A stretch of 64,000 nt of DNA from assembly GCA_024509875.1 (NCBI GenBank), contig JAMPIV010006402.1:1-64000 (forward strand), in the 5' to 3' direction. The notes under the pieces are model-generated. The model was not told the DNA's origin, searched no databases, and saw only the letters and a list, made by a program, of their open reading frames with translations. The first letter of the stretch is position 1, and each line of letters starts with the position of its first letter. Source of the DNA: Oreohelix idahoensis. Taxonomy: Eukaryota > Mollusca > Gastropoda > Stylommatophora > Oreohelicidae. Below are positions 25,151 to 37,712 of the stretch, one piece after another. The position numbers and the translations under genes are program-made.

Positions 25151-26149
25151 GTTTAGGGATGGATCTATGTTACGAAAACATAACAATTCTCTATTTTTCA
25201 CTGTACAAATATTGAACTCTCTCTCATATATGTACTCTCGGGATATCTGATTTCATTATTATCTCCACTCACAGAACAGCGCCCACTCCTGTTTAAATAT
25301 AATAATGCCTCACAGTTCTCTTGACTTGAAGCGCCCCTGACAGCGTCGATTTTTCAAACTCTTGCTTTTGTACTTCGGCACAGAAGAGCGATTCCATTTT
25401 GTTCCGGATTTCGCCATGTTTTTTTTTTCCTCCCTCATCAAAATTTCGGGTTATTAATGCCGTTGTTTGTGAGCTCCGAACTAGGACACAGATATCTGTG
25501 GAAGTCTTTCTCAAACAGTGTGTTTAAGATGCACAGACACATTCACCCCGTGTAGTTCCCGGAGAGGGGTGGGGGTGGGGGTTATCAGAAGAGACAAAGA
25601 GCGAAATAAGACTACTGCACCTTCATGCATGTCGTACAAGCTGACTAAATAGAGGCTGTGCGTCAGGCAGGCAATCCTATCATGTATAATAAATTGATAC
25701 AGAAACCACCCACAAGAGCGTGTGACTGCTGATGCGGGATTCCTGTGAGAATCAACTGAAGTGATGGCTCCTGTGCTCCGTAAGGAGGGCAAAGGAAAAC
25801 GAAGTTGATAACAGGCACGTTCGGATCATCATCATCAAACTCCATAATTCTCGCCGTTTGTATGTCGGTCACATCTAAGGGATGCAACTGCGGTTGAATG
25901 TTAGACATTAATTGTATTGTTGCCCTTATATGTACTCTCCCGAAAATAGCAACACTCAAAGAAGAAAAGTCGGTGAATTGTGCAACACAAAGTGAGTGAC
26001 AATGATGTATAAATAAAATGTAAGTTTTTGATTGTAGAACCCAGTTTCATTCTGGAAACGGATTTAACTCGTCATTTTTTAAAAAATAACCTTAAAATGT
26101 AAGTTTTTGATTGTTTCTTCAAGACAAAATTTTAATTTAAAGTATTGCA
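25151..26149. other. Mostly unrecognised; includes a Helitron-associated antisense block
   Basis: 25151-25660 shows nothing recognisable. On the - strand an open frame at 25663-25959 includes the block at 25880-25960 (IFGRVHIRATIQLMSNIQPQ) that recurs at 10790-10860. At 26017 and 26095 the phrase AAAATGTAAGTTTTTGATTG occurs twice, 78 bp apart, just before the helicase remnant. Confidence 0.45.
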
Positions 26150-26827
26150 GACTTTTGTTGGAGCTACTGGCTGGGAATGAAACGGTTTATTGGAGCGTAG
26201 ATACCATTATTTCCGATGATCCCAACGACGCAGTTGATTCCCCAACCGAGTTCTTTAACGAGCAGTGCCCATCAGGAATGCCACCGCATTTGCTGAAATT
26301 ACAGGTTGCTGCATGTATCATGCTATTGCTAAATCTGAACGCAAAAAACAGAGTATTGAATGGCACGAGTTTGGTCATAAATGTCTTGCATCGGAATTCC
26401 ATTGATGTAGAAATTATCACTGGCAGTAAAGAGGAGAACGAGTCTTAATTCCTCGCATTGATTTAGAACCGAGCAAGCGCAGTTTGCCATTTAAGATGCG
26501 ACGTCGTCAATTCCCAGTGATTTTAGCATTTGCAATGACGATCAATAAGGCGCAAGGACAATCTTTTGATCACGTAGGAGTTTTCCTTCCTGACCCTGTT
26601 TTCGGACACGGCCAGCTCTATGTCGCCCTCAATCGAGGAACAAATCATGAAAACTTGAAAGTTTTTGTTAAAAACACTTTTTATCAGGGAACATTCTTTG
26701 AAACAAATCCACGCACTTTCACAAAAAATGTTATCATCAAATAACTTTTATACTGAATTAAAAAATATTTTAAAAATATATTACAGTTTTTTATTTACTG
26801 CCGTCATTATTGACGGGTTATTGCTAG
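26150..26827 (+). pseudogene. Helitron PIF1-like helicase C-terminus and 3' end
   Basis: C-terminal part of the PIF1-family helicase carried by Helitron rolling-circle transposons. Seen: YWSVDTIISDDPNDAV (about 26190), MPPHLLKLQVAACIMLLLNL (26279), VLNGTSLVI, then a frameshift near 26440 and SLPFKMRRRQFPVILAFAMT (about 26480), INKAQGQSFDHVGVFLPDPV and FGHGQLYVALNRG, which matches helicase motifs V-VI. After the stop the element continues to a stem-loop CCGTCA-TTAT-TGACGG (26801-26816) and terminal CTAG (26824-26827) followed by T, a classic Helitron 3' end. The Rep domain and the first helicase motifs (Walker A/B) are missing. Confidence 0.88.
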
Positions 26828-26847
26828 TATGCTTATAATTCTGCAAA

Positions 26848-26937
26848 ATGTATCCACAAATGTATCCACAAATGTATCAACAATGTATCCACAAATGTAT
26901 CCACAAATATATCAACAAATGCATCCACAAATGTAAA
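26848..26937. repeat. 13 bp tandem repeat
   Basis: TGTATCCACAAA recurs about seven times at 12-16 bp spacing, starting 20 bp after the Helitron end. Confidence 0.85.
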
Positions 26938-26984
26938 CAGTTAAAGGAAACATGTTGTATTAGATACAGCCGTAGTGGAAGGAA

Positions 26985-27262
26985 GTGTTACAGACCTTAC
27001 TTTACTAGGCGTCAGCTTTACGATGTGGAGTTGGATGAGAAACACTTAGAAGAAACCTGGTTATAACATTACAAGGCAGTCCATTTTCTGAAATCCCCAG
27101 GATAAGAGTGTTGGAGTTGAGACTGAAAAATACAAGGAGAAGGGAACTGGGGACAGAATTGAAAGGGATAAAAAAGACAAGAAGAAGCCATGAACGGATG
27201 GCACAGAACATGAAGACGTAGCATGAATTTGTTGCAGGCCTATGCTCCTTAGGGAGCAGAAT
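26985..27262 (+). mobile_element. LINE 3'-end remnant
   Basis: Decayed equivalent of 22730-22957: LEETWL, AAATCCCCAGGATAAGAGTG and a final GTTGCAGGCCTATGCTCCTT-AGGGAGCAGAA, ending in an ATGATGAT tail. Many stops. Confidence 0.65.
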
Positions 27263-27289
27263 GAGAATAATGATGATGATTTATGATGA

Positions 27290-28330
27290 AATCATCATCA
27301 GCGAGTCTATCACACCTTTTACCAGAGAGTCTGCTTCTATTTTATAACCACCAGTACACGTCGCCAATCACAAGACACTCTGCCTCTACTTTATAACCAC
27401 CAGCACACGTCGCCAATCACAAGACACTCTGCCTCTATTTTATAACCACCAGCACACGTCGCCAATCATGAGACACTCTGCCTCTATTTTATAACCACCA
27501 GCACACGTCGCCAATCACCAGAAAATCCAACTGCCTCGACATTATAACCACCAGCACATGTCACCAATCATCAGTCACTATGCATCTATTTTATAACCAC
27601 CAGCACACGTCGCCAATCACCAGAAAATCTAACTGCCTCAACATTATAACCGCCAGCACACGTCGCCAATCACCAGACACTCTGCCTCTATTTTATAACC
27701 ACCAGCACACGTCACCAATCACCAGACACTCTGCCTCTATTATATAACCACCAGCACATGTCACCAATCACCAGACACTCTGCCTCTATTTTATGACCAC
27801 CAGCACACGTCACCAGTCACCAGACGCTCTGCCTGTATTTTATAACCACCAGCACACTTCACCAATCACCAGACACTCTGCCTCTATTTTATAACCACCA
27901 GCACATGTCACCAATCACCAGACACTCTGCCTCTATTTTATAACCACCAGCACACGTCACCAGTCACCAGACACTCTGCCTCTTTTTTTTAACCACCAGC
28001 ACATGTCACCAATCACCAGACACTCTGCCTCTATTTTATAACCACCAGCACACTTCCCAATCACCAGTCATAACAACCAGACACTCTAATCACCTACTCT
28101 GCTTTTTTTATAACCACCAGCACATGTCACCAATCACCAGACACTTTGCCTCTATTTTATAAGCACCAGCACACGTCACTAATCACCAGACACTCTGCCT
28201 CTATTTTATAACCACCAGCGCACTTCACAAATTACCAGACACGCTGTCTTTATTTTATAACCACCAGCACTCGTCACCATTAGCCGGTAACTCTAACTGC
28301 CTCTATTTTAACCACCAGCGCACTTCACAA
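27290..28330. repeat. 49 bp minisatellite, first block (about 21 units)
   Basis: Unit of about 49 bp built from CTGCCTCTATTTTATAACC, ACCAGCACACGTCACCAATC and ACCAGACACT. The spacing of GCCTCTATTT at 27431 and 27480 fixes the period. Each unit carries a pyrimidine-rich stretch, a branch-point-like TATAAC and an AG in CACCAG, that is, the outline of a 3' splice site in the direction of the host gene. Confidence 0.95.
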
Positions 28331-29160
28331 ATGTGGCCGTGTACATAGTTGTTCCTTTGGAAACAGACTATATTCTTACAAGACAGAGGAAGCACAGACC
28401 ACCCCATAATTTTATATTTTATGAGAAACAGAAAATAATAAATAGTGTCACATATTTAGGGTAGAGTCGCTTCTACACGCCATTTCTAATAATTGGGTGA
28501 TTTCCCCTGACCAATCAGCCAGACACCCCTCTGCCTCTATTTTATAAGAGCGCAACCAGAGGTCGTATCTGGTCCAGCTCACATATTTCTTAAGGAAATC
28601 AAACCAGACAGGACATTGAGTGGTTTTATATTTCTTACTGGCGTATTTTATAAGCTCCCAACCCAGCACACGTCACCTTACACCTCAAACCAGAGTAGAA
28701 AATATTCTTGTGTTATAAAGCATTTAACTCAAGGAATGCTTATGATGATGAAATCAAGGACTCTATTTAAATGTCGTCGAACCAGTAACTTAAAGGAAGG
28801 AACACGGTGGAATGAGAAGGTTCGCCATATTTGACAATTGAGTAGGCCTATGAGACAAAGATGCAAAAAGGGATTTTTGCATCGATGAAAGCATCTGATG
28901 AGATGATAGAACTTTTTATGCTTATCATTGTAAAAATGTTCTAAATTCCAGACTTTGTTGAAATTTTAAGTTTCATGCTGAAAGATATTAAAAGTTTTGC
29001 ATGAAATCGAACGCTGTTGAAAAGGTGAATTACTACAGTTTTGTCTCTATTTTAAATACAATCAACACCTAAGAGAAGAAAATCGAACCACACGAGAGAA
29101 ATCTCAGGCCATTAAACATCTGCTCTCTGTAAAGTAAACTGAAAATACTGCATATACCGG
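28331..29160. repeat. Degenerate spacer between minisatellite blocks
   Basis: Contains scattered satellite-like phrases (CTCTGCCTCTATTTTATAA at about 28530, CCCAGCACACGTCACCTTAC at 28660) separated by unrelated sequence, so it looks like an old, partly replaced portion of the same array. No gene seen. Confidence 0.5.
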
Positions 29161-29914
29161 CACTGCCACACAAATCTCCAGACACTCTGTCTCTATTTTA
29201 TAACCACCAGCACACGTCACCATTAACCGGTATCTCTAACTGCTTCTATTTTATAACCACCAGCACACGTCACCATTAACCTGTAACTCTTAACTGCCTC
29301 TATTTTATAATCACCAGCGCACTTCACAAATCACCAGACACTCTGCCTTTATTTTATAACCACCAGCACACGTCACCGTCCCTCAGAAACCCCGTATTTT
29401 ATAACCACCAGCAACCACCACTATTCACTAGACACTCTGAATTTCTATGACCACCAGCACAAGTCACCATTCACCAGAAACTCTGCCTCTATCTCATAAC
29501 CACCAGTACACGTCATCATTCACCAGAAACTCTGCCTCTATTTTATAACCACCAGCACACGCCACCATTCACCAGAAACCCAAACTGTCTCTATTTTATA
29601 ACAACCAGCACACGCCACCATTCACCAGAAACCCAAACTGTCTCTATTAAATAACCACCAGCACACGTCACCGTTAAACAGAAACTCTGCCTCTATTTCA
29701 TAACCACCAGCATTGGTCACCATTCACCAGAAACTCGGAATTTCTATAACTACCAGCACACATCACTATTCACTATAAATTCAAACGTTCTCTATTTAAT
29801 AACCTCCAGTACACGTCACCATTCACCAGAAACTGCCTCTATTTCATAACCACTAGCGTTTATCACCATTCATCAAAAGCTCGAACCCATCACCATTTAT
29901 TCACCGTTCCCCAG
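29161..29914. repeat. 49 bp minisatellite, second block, ending at an exon acceptor
   Basis: About 15 more variable units. Later units end TTCACCAG-AAACCCAAACTG (about 29565 and 29619), close to the real exon junction TTCCCCAG-AAACCCCAACC at 29907-29925. The array therefore runs up to and resembles the splice acceptor of the next neuroligin exon. Confidence 0.9.
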
Positions 29915-30030
29915 AAACCCCAACCAGCCCAGAAACCAGACGTCAGTACACGGGGATAAAGTCACAAACAGATTTGTTGACTTGAAATGGCCGACATATG
30001 ATAAAAACACGCAGGAGTATCTACCAATAG
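29915..30030 (+). CDS. NLGN: Neuroligin, internal exon (end of esterase-like domain)
   Basis: 116 bp exon with no stop in frame; it lacks a Met and is too short to stand out as an open frame. It reads NPNQPRNQTSVHGDKVTNRF, then VDLKWPTYDKNTQEYLPIG, matching the neuroligin segment that follows the AKTG end of the previous exon. It includes the conserved W-x2-Y and YL-x-IG. An N-Q-T glycosylation sequon is present. The acceptor is TTCCCCAG before 29915 and the donor is GTGAGA after 30030. Phases agree on both sides: the first base A completes GGA with 8681-8682, and the last base G completes GGC with 32140-32141. Identity is inferred from homology and phase; transcript data were not available. 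Confidence 0.93.
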
Positions 30031-30334
30031 GTGAGAACGAATGGCCATTGTATCCTCCATTTTAAATTTCAACCTCTCTGTCTCTCTATCCTTTCTCTCA
30101 ATCTTCTTCTCTATCTCTCTATCAGACCGAGTTGATGCTAGGCCCCTCATTATCTCATTCATTCTTGTCCTGTATTCACTCCCTGTGGGAGCATGCGGCC
30201 ACCACCGTATGTGGTTCCTTTGCAGGAAGACTGGCACCTAAGCAACCATGTGCTATTGAAGTTGTGGTTTAGGCAGCTATTTATTTGATATGATGATATT
30301 GCTAGCCTCATTCACAAGCCCATTGTATCAGTGA

Positions 30335-30870
30335 AAGATGTAAAACATAATTGGCAGTGGAAGATGAGACAAATATTTTTCACTGGAAGATACAAAAAAA
30401 AATGTTCGTCTATGGAAGATGTACCAAACATTTGTCAGTGGAAAATTCAACAAACATTTGTCAGTGGAAGATACAAAAAACATTTTCGTCTTTGGAAGAT
30501 GAACCAAATATTTGTCGGTGGAAATTCAACAAACATGTGTCAGTGGAAGATATAAAAAACATTTTCGTCTTTGGAAGATGAACCAAATATTTGTCAGTGG
30601 AAAATTCAACAAACATTTGTCAGTGAAAGATACAAAGAACATTTTCGAATTTGGAAGATGAACTAAATATTGGTCGGTGGAAAATTCAACAAACATTTGT
30701 CAGTGGAAGATACAAGAAACCTTTTCGTCTTTGGAAGATGAACCAAATATTTGTCGGTGGAAAATTCAACAAACATTTGTCAGTGGAAGATATAACAGAC
30801 AATTGGCAGTGGACGATACAATAAATCTTTGCTGTGATAGACGCAACAAATCTTCATCAGTGGAAGATGA
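30335..30870. repeat. About 80 bp higher-order minisatellite with 27 bp subunits
   Basis: CGTCTTTGGAAGATGAACCA recurs at 30487, 30566, 30646 (variant) and 30726, with AACATTTGTCAGTGGAAGAT subunits in between. Lies in the intron between the last two neuroligin exons. Confidence 0.92.
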
Positions 30871-31239
30871 AAATATATATTTATCAGTAGGGGCAGAAAT
30901 GTAAAGACTTTGTTGCTTGGAATATATCGCAATATGTATCTATTGTATAACCAGCAACAGAGAGACTTTCTTATGCTGTTCCTTCAGTGAAGCTTTAAGA
31001 TAGACTCCTGCAGACGGACGGGCAACTGAAATGGTGACACATTAGCTTCTTTAAGCTAAGAAACAAAATGCAAAAGGAAATATTGGATATATATCTCGGT
31101 CTCCTTTTTTTTTAAATCTGTGTTTATCTTTCTCACTTTCTCTCTATTTTATTCAACTTCTTTTCTCATGGATCAAGTGCTTGTCATTCAAAAAATATTT
31201 GCACACCATATGTCTTTCCCATTTTCAAATTACAAAGCA

Positions 31240-31246
<7 letters not shown>

Positions 31247-31331
<85 letters not shown>
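31247..31331. repeat. (CA)n-(TA)n-(GA)n microsatellite
   Basis: About 40 bp of CA, a short TATATA, then about 37 bp of GA. Confidence 0.95.
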
Positions 31332-31335
<4 letters not shown>

Positions 31336-31430
31336 TAGATAGATAGATAGATTGAAAGACAAACTAAATGACTAACCTTGTTAACTGAGTGACATGCAAA
31401 CAGACAAGTAATCAGGCAATCAGGTTCAAA

Positions 31431-31564
<134 letters not shown>

Positions 31565-31603
31565 TACGAGTATATTGTGCACATTGATAGATAGACCTGT
31601 GTG

Positions 31604-31783
31604 GATTGATAGTGATCATTTTGACCATTATTTGATTGATAGTGATCATTTTGACCATTATTTGATTGATAGTGATCATTTTGACCATTATTTGATTGAT
31701 AGTGATCATTTTGACCATCATTTGATTGATAGTGATCATTTTGACCATCATTTGATTGATAGTGATCATTTTGACCATCATTT
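31604..31783. repeat. 30 bp tandem repeat, six copies
   Basis: Unit GATTGATAGTGATCATTTTG-ACCATTATTT repeated six times in exact 30 bp register; the last three copies share a C for T change (ACCATCATTT). It lies 360 bp upstream of the last exon. Confidence 0.97.
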
Positions 31784-32139
31784 GATTGACATATGGAGCA
31801 AAAAGGACGTGGAAGAAGAACAGAGAGGGAGAGAGAGAACGAACGAACGAACTTTATTTTCAAAGGGTTAAGAGCTGGGCACGCAGGCCCGCCTGACATT
31901 CTGCCCTTCCTCTCTCTCTCTCTCATCATGTATACTGTATCCTTTCATCCTCACATTTACTTTAAGCATTATTAGAGAGAGAGAAATAGGGAGTGAAATT
32001 GGCAAAGAGGACGGAAAGAAAGAAAGAAAGATAAATACTGAGATATATAACAAGACATATTAACTGTACTAACACCTTACCCGTCCTATTACAGAACTGG
32101 ACTTTTTATTATCATAAACAGATTTGTCCCCCTTCTCAG

Positions 32140-33350
32140 GCAGAAGACCAACAGTGCGTCATCACTACAGGGCGCAAAAGCTGGCGCTTTGGTTAGACCT
32201 GATCCCCAAAATTAACAGAGACGACGGTTCGGACCGCTCGTATCATCTTCTGGACAATGCTAACAACGCCTCCACCTTTGATGATTACCAACGCCTGGTT
32301 CCCAACCTCGACAACGTTTCTCCATCTTCACCTTCCAAGCCACCAGGACGATCTCTCAACCCATTTTACATCGACGGTACCGGGACAACCCAGAGTCCTT
32401 ACTACTCCGATGTTACCGAAGATGATAAAAACAGCAGACACAATGGATCACCGAATAATAGTAACATCCATTGTCATCCCAATGGAGACACCAGATACCA
32501 TCATACTGCTGAGCCGCCCAACTTTGCTGGAAGAGGGGAGTCCAGCTCTGGTGTGCCGTTAAGCATTGTTATCGCCATAGGAGGATCCCTCCTCCTTATT
32601 AATATCCTCATTTTCGCTGGATTATGCTATCAAAGGGAGAGAATGAGAAAAATGCGACAAGCTAGTAAGTCGTTACCTCCCAGTGATATTGATTTCGAAG
32701 AAGCCAGGTTTCGAAAAATGGACTCGAATCGAAGTTCTCCGTGCCCAGCTGGTAGCACAATCGTAGGCCACGAGTGTATGAGTTTAATGTCGAGCACTTC
32801 AACTCACCAACACCCCTCACCTGTAAAACATTCTCAACATGGAAACTCACACGTGCATATGCCCAGCCCCCAACCAAGCCTGCACAGCAGGAGGGGCCAG
32901 TCCATCCCCAGAGCGACAACGCCTATGGAAACTGTCACGTGTAACTACAGCCCAGTGCCCACTCACGTAACTTCCCCGGTTCACAGAACTCACACGGGCG
33001 TATCTCAGGGTGGGGTTCCGTTAGGTCATAAAATGGACGCAAATTTTGTTGGTAATAAAGTACGTGCTCCCTCAGACTCAATTCATAAGGCGGACGCTGC
33101 TCATAAGACAGTCGCTGTTAGCGGAGGCGGCGCTGTTATAGGAAGTGGTGGTGTGAGTACATTCAGTGCTGACCATCCTGTTGCAGGAGGTCATGTTAAA
33201 GCCCCTTCTTCTGCAGCCCCCACTGAAAGCAGTAGCAGTGCCACAGTTAGCGGCAGTACCACAGCTGGAGAAGGAGGTACTGATGGAGGTGACCCTGTGT
33301 ATAAAACTATTAAAAAATCCGGCCAAAATAATGCTGTTACGGTTGTTTAG
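32140..33350 (+). CDS. NLGN: Neuroligin, last coding exon (stalk, transmembrane helix, cytoplasmic tail)
   Basis: Acceptor CCCCTTCTCAG precedes 32140. The frame opens GRRPTVRHHYRAQKLALWLD-LIPKI, the conserved end of the neuroligin ectodomain. A Ser/Pro/Asn-rich stalk follows, with sequons N-A-S and N-G-S. One hydrophobic helix of about 26 residues (32553-32630: VPLSIVIAIGG to FAGLCY) is followed by the basic stop-transfer QRERMRKMRQ. The cytoplasmic tail of about 240 residues is low-complexity, rich in His, Ser, Gly and Pro. The C-terminus is QNNAVTVV: Thr at -2 and Val at 0 fit a class I PDZ ligand, the role of the C-terminus in known neuroligins (scaffold binding). I do not see the vertebrate gephyrin-binding motif. 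Stop TAG at 33348-33350. Confidence 0.95.
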
Positions 33351-33960
33351 CACCAAACGATATTACTATATAACATTGTAAATAATCTTTCACATATATG
33401 CATGATAATGTTATTACAATAGGCTTATCTTCTTTTTTTCCCACGAGAAAGCAGTGCCACAGCAATGTATCTAAAACCTAGGTTTCACTATCCGAATGCA
33501 ATGGTTGAATTTGTATGTAATAAACTTTATATAGACTTTTGTAACGATGATTTAAAAATAGAAAATACGATTCATATTATTTTTGTTGTTCTCATCTCCT
33601 TCTACTTCTTCTCTTTCATCTACTTTCTTCTGCATTCTCCTTCAATTTTTCTTCTTGGTATTTTTCTTTTATAGTGTTTTGAGTCTTACATATGTTCTAC
33701 AGCTCAACAAAATGTTTTTTGCATTATTTCATTACACTTTGCTACTTCTTTCTGATTTTTTTTAATTGCCACAGTCATTTAGAATTCATTTAACTTCAAT
33801 TTGCACTACGAATATTTCTTGTACATATATTTGCTTAACGTCGATTTTTCATCTAATGCCATCCAGAAAACATATCGAGTCACTGAGTCCGTTTGATTAA
33901 ATGATATGATTTGTGACTTTTGGTTTTCTTCGTTTTTTTAAATATAATTATCTTTGTTAA
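33351..33960 (+). other. Neuroligin 3' UTR and candidate polyadenylation signal
   Basis: Sequence after the stop is non-coding and pyrimidine-rich. AATAAA at 33519-33524 is the first canonical poly(A) signal, about 170 bp past the stop. The true end could be further downstream, but repeats begin at 33966. Confidence 0.5.
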
Positions 33961-33965
33961 TTAAT

Positions 33966-34060
33966 ACCCTTTAGCTCCCCAAGGAGCATAGGCTGTCAAC
34001 ATGCAAAGTCCTCATCTTGTTTCACTGGCATTTGCCTTGCTCTTGTCATTAGTCTCATCA
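33966..34060 (-). mobile_element. LINE 3'-end remnant
   Basis: In reverse complement: TTGACAGCCTATGCTCCTTG-GGGAGCTAAAGGG, the same 3' end as at 22945-22960, with AGCAAGGCAAATGCCAGTGA upstream. About 95 bp. Confidence 0.7.
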
Positions 34061-34064
34061 AGAA

Positions 34065-34644
34065 GAGAATAGGAATGGCCAAAGGTACATTCAACAACAT
34101 GAGATAAATATAGACAGTTTACTCACAAATTAAAAATGAGAATCATTTAAGAGTTATATATTTTCATCTTATATTTTCTTTGTCTTTTGTCCTCGTAAGA
34201 CGAATCACCTTTTTTCGATTTTTTTTTCAAACCCACCCATTATATTTTCATCATTACTGTATGGTGTAGAAACTGGACAGCGAATAAGCAAATGGAAGAA
34301 AGGATTGAGGCTTTCGAGATGTGGATATATATAATAATGAAGAGCATCACATGGAAAGAGAAAAAACAAATGAAGAGGTCCTAGAAAACCAAAGTTTGAA
34401 AAGAGAACTAATGAAGGAGATCAACATTAGGCAGCTAAAATATTTTGGCCACATTAAAAGACATAACACCTTGCAGAAGACTATAACAGAAGGGAGAATT
34501 GAAGGCAAACGTGCAAGGGGAAGACAACGCTGTAAGTGGGAAGATAACATCAAGAGATGGACAAGAAAGTGCACCATCAAGACAAGAGTCAGAAGACGTT
34601 GGAGATCCATTACAGCCAAACTTCGTTGTGGAGATGACAGCTGA
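34065..34644 (+). pseudogene. LINE C-terminal fragment, CGDGN family
   Basis: Starts with the KKRIGMAKATFNNM equivalent at 34062, is interrupted by about 90 bp of unrelated T-rich sequence (34160-34250), then continues from TACTGTATGGTGTAGAAACT (34256). The best part is 34321-34644: LKRELMKEINIRQLKYFGHI, EGKRARGRQRCKWEDNIKRW and WRSITAKLRCGDDS at the stop. Close relative of 7870-8251. Confidence 0.85.
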
Positions 34645-34701
34645 TTTTTTTTTTATTTGACTTATTACATTCATTATAAATGAGTTTGCCATGCCCAAAG
34701 C

Positions 34702-35027
34702 ATGGAAGATTGTCGCATCCCTAGATATATCTTCTACGGACTGGCAGATTGCAGAAGAACAGTTGGGCGACCGCAGCTGACGTTCAAAAATGTGTGCAAG
34801 ACAAACATGAGGGCACTGGACATTAATCCAGCAGCCTGGGAGGATGAAACTGCAAATCGCACCAAGTGGCGATGCTCCATACGGCGGTCCCTCGGATTGT
34901 TCGACAAGAAGCTCTCAAAACAAGCAGAAGAGAAAAGAATGCGCCGAAAGGAACACCAGAAAAAAATATAGCTGAGGGCTATCAACTGAGGGGCGCATTC
35001 CCATAGTCAGTCATGACTGAAGGGGCT
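34702..35027 (+). pseudogene. 3' end of the endonuclease LINE family, + strand copy
   Basis: Encodes MEDCRIPRYIFYGLADCRRT, VGRPQLTFKNVCKTNMRALD and WEDETANRTKWRC, then RRSLGLFDKKL up to a stop at 34971. The same block appears on the - strand at 37713-38003. The 3' UTR GGGGCGCATTCCCATAGTCA-GTCATGACTGAAGGG is shared with 37575-37610 and is followed directly by (CTA)n, the start of the satellite. Confidence 0.85.
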
Positions 35028-37549
<2,522 letters not shown>

Positions 37550-37712
37550 ATAATAATAATAATATCCCTTTCATTCATAACTGACTATGGGAATGCGCCC
37601 CTGAGGTGGCAGCCCTCAGCTGCTTATTTTCCTGGTGCTCCTTTCGACGTTTTCTCCTCTCTTCTGCTTGTTGTGTGAGCCTCTCTTCGCTCAATCTGAG
37701 TTGGCTCCGTAA

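Noticed and set aside
26205..26260. The SDDPNDAVDSP segment as the missing neuroligin exon (neuroligins have a D/N-P-N motif here)
   Set aside because: The surrounding frame is a PIF1-like Helitron helicase, splice sites and phase do not fit, and 29915-30030 fits fully.
27290..29900. CRISPR-like array of regularly spaced repeats
   Set aside because: The units are contiguous 49 bp tandem repeats without unique spacers, in a eukaryotic intron.
30065..30235. An alternative exon after the long pyrimidine tract ending CTATCAG at about 30125
   Set aside because: The acceptor-like signal is strong, but the following sequence shows no homology to neuroligin and would be in an odd place 35-95 bp after a donor.
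31604..31783. CRISPR-like 30 bp repeats
   Set aside because: Perfect head-to-tail tandem copies with no spacers.
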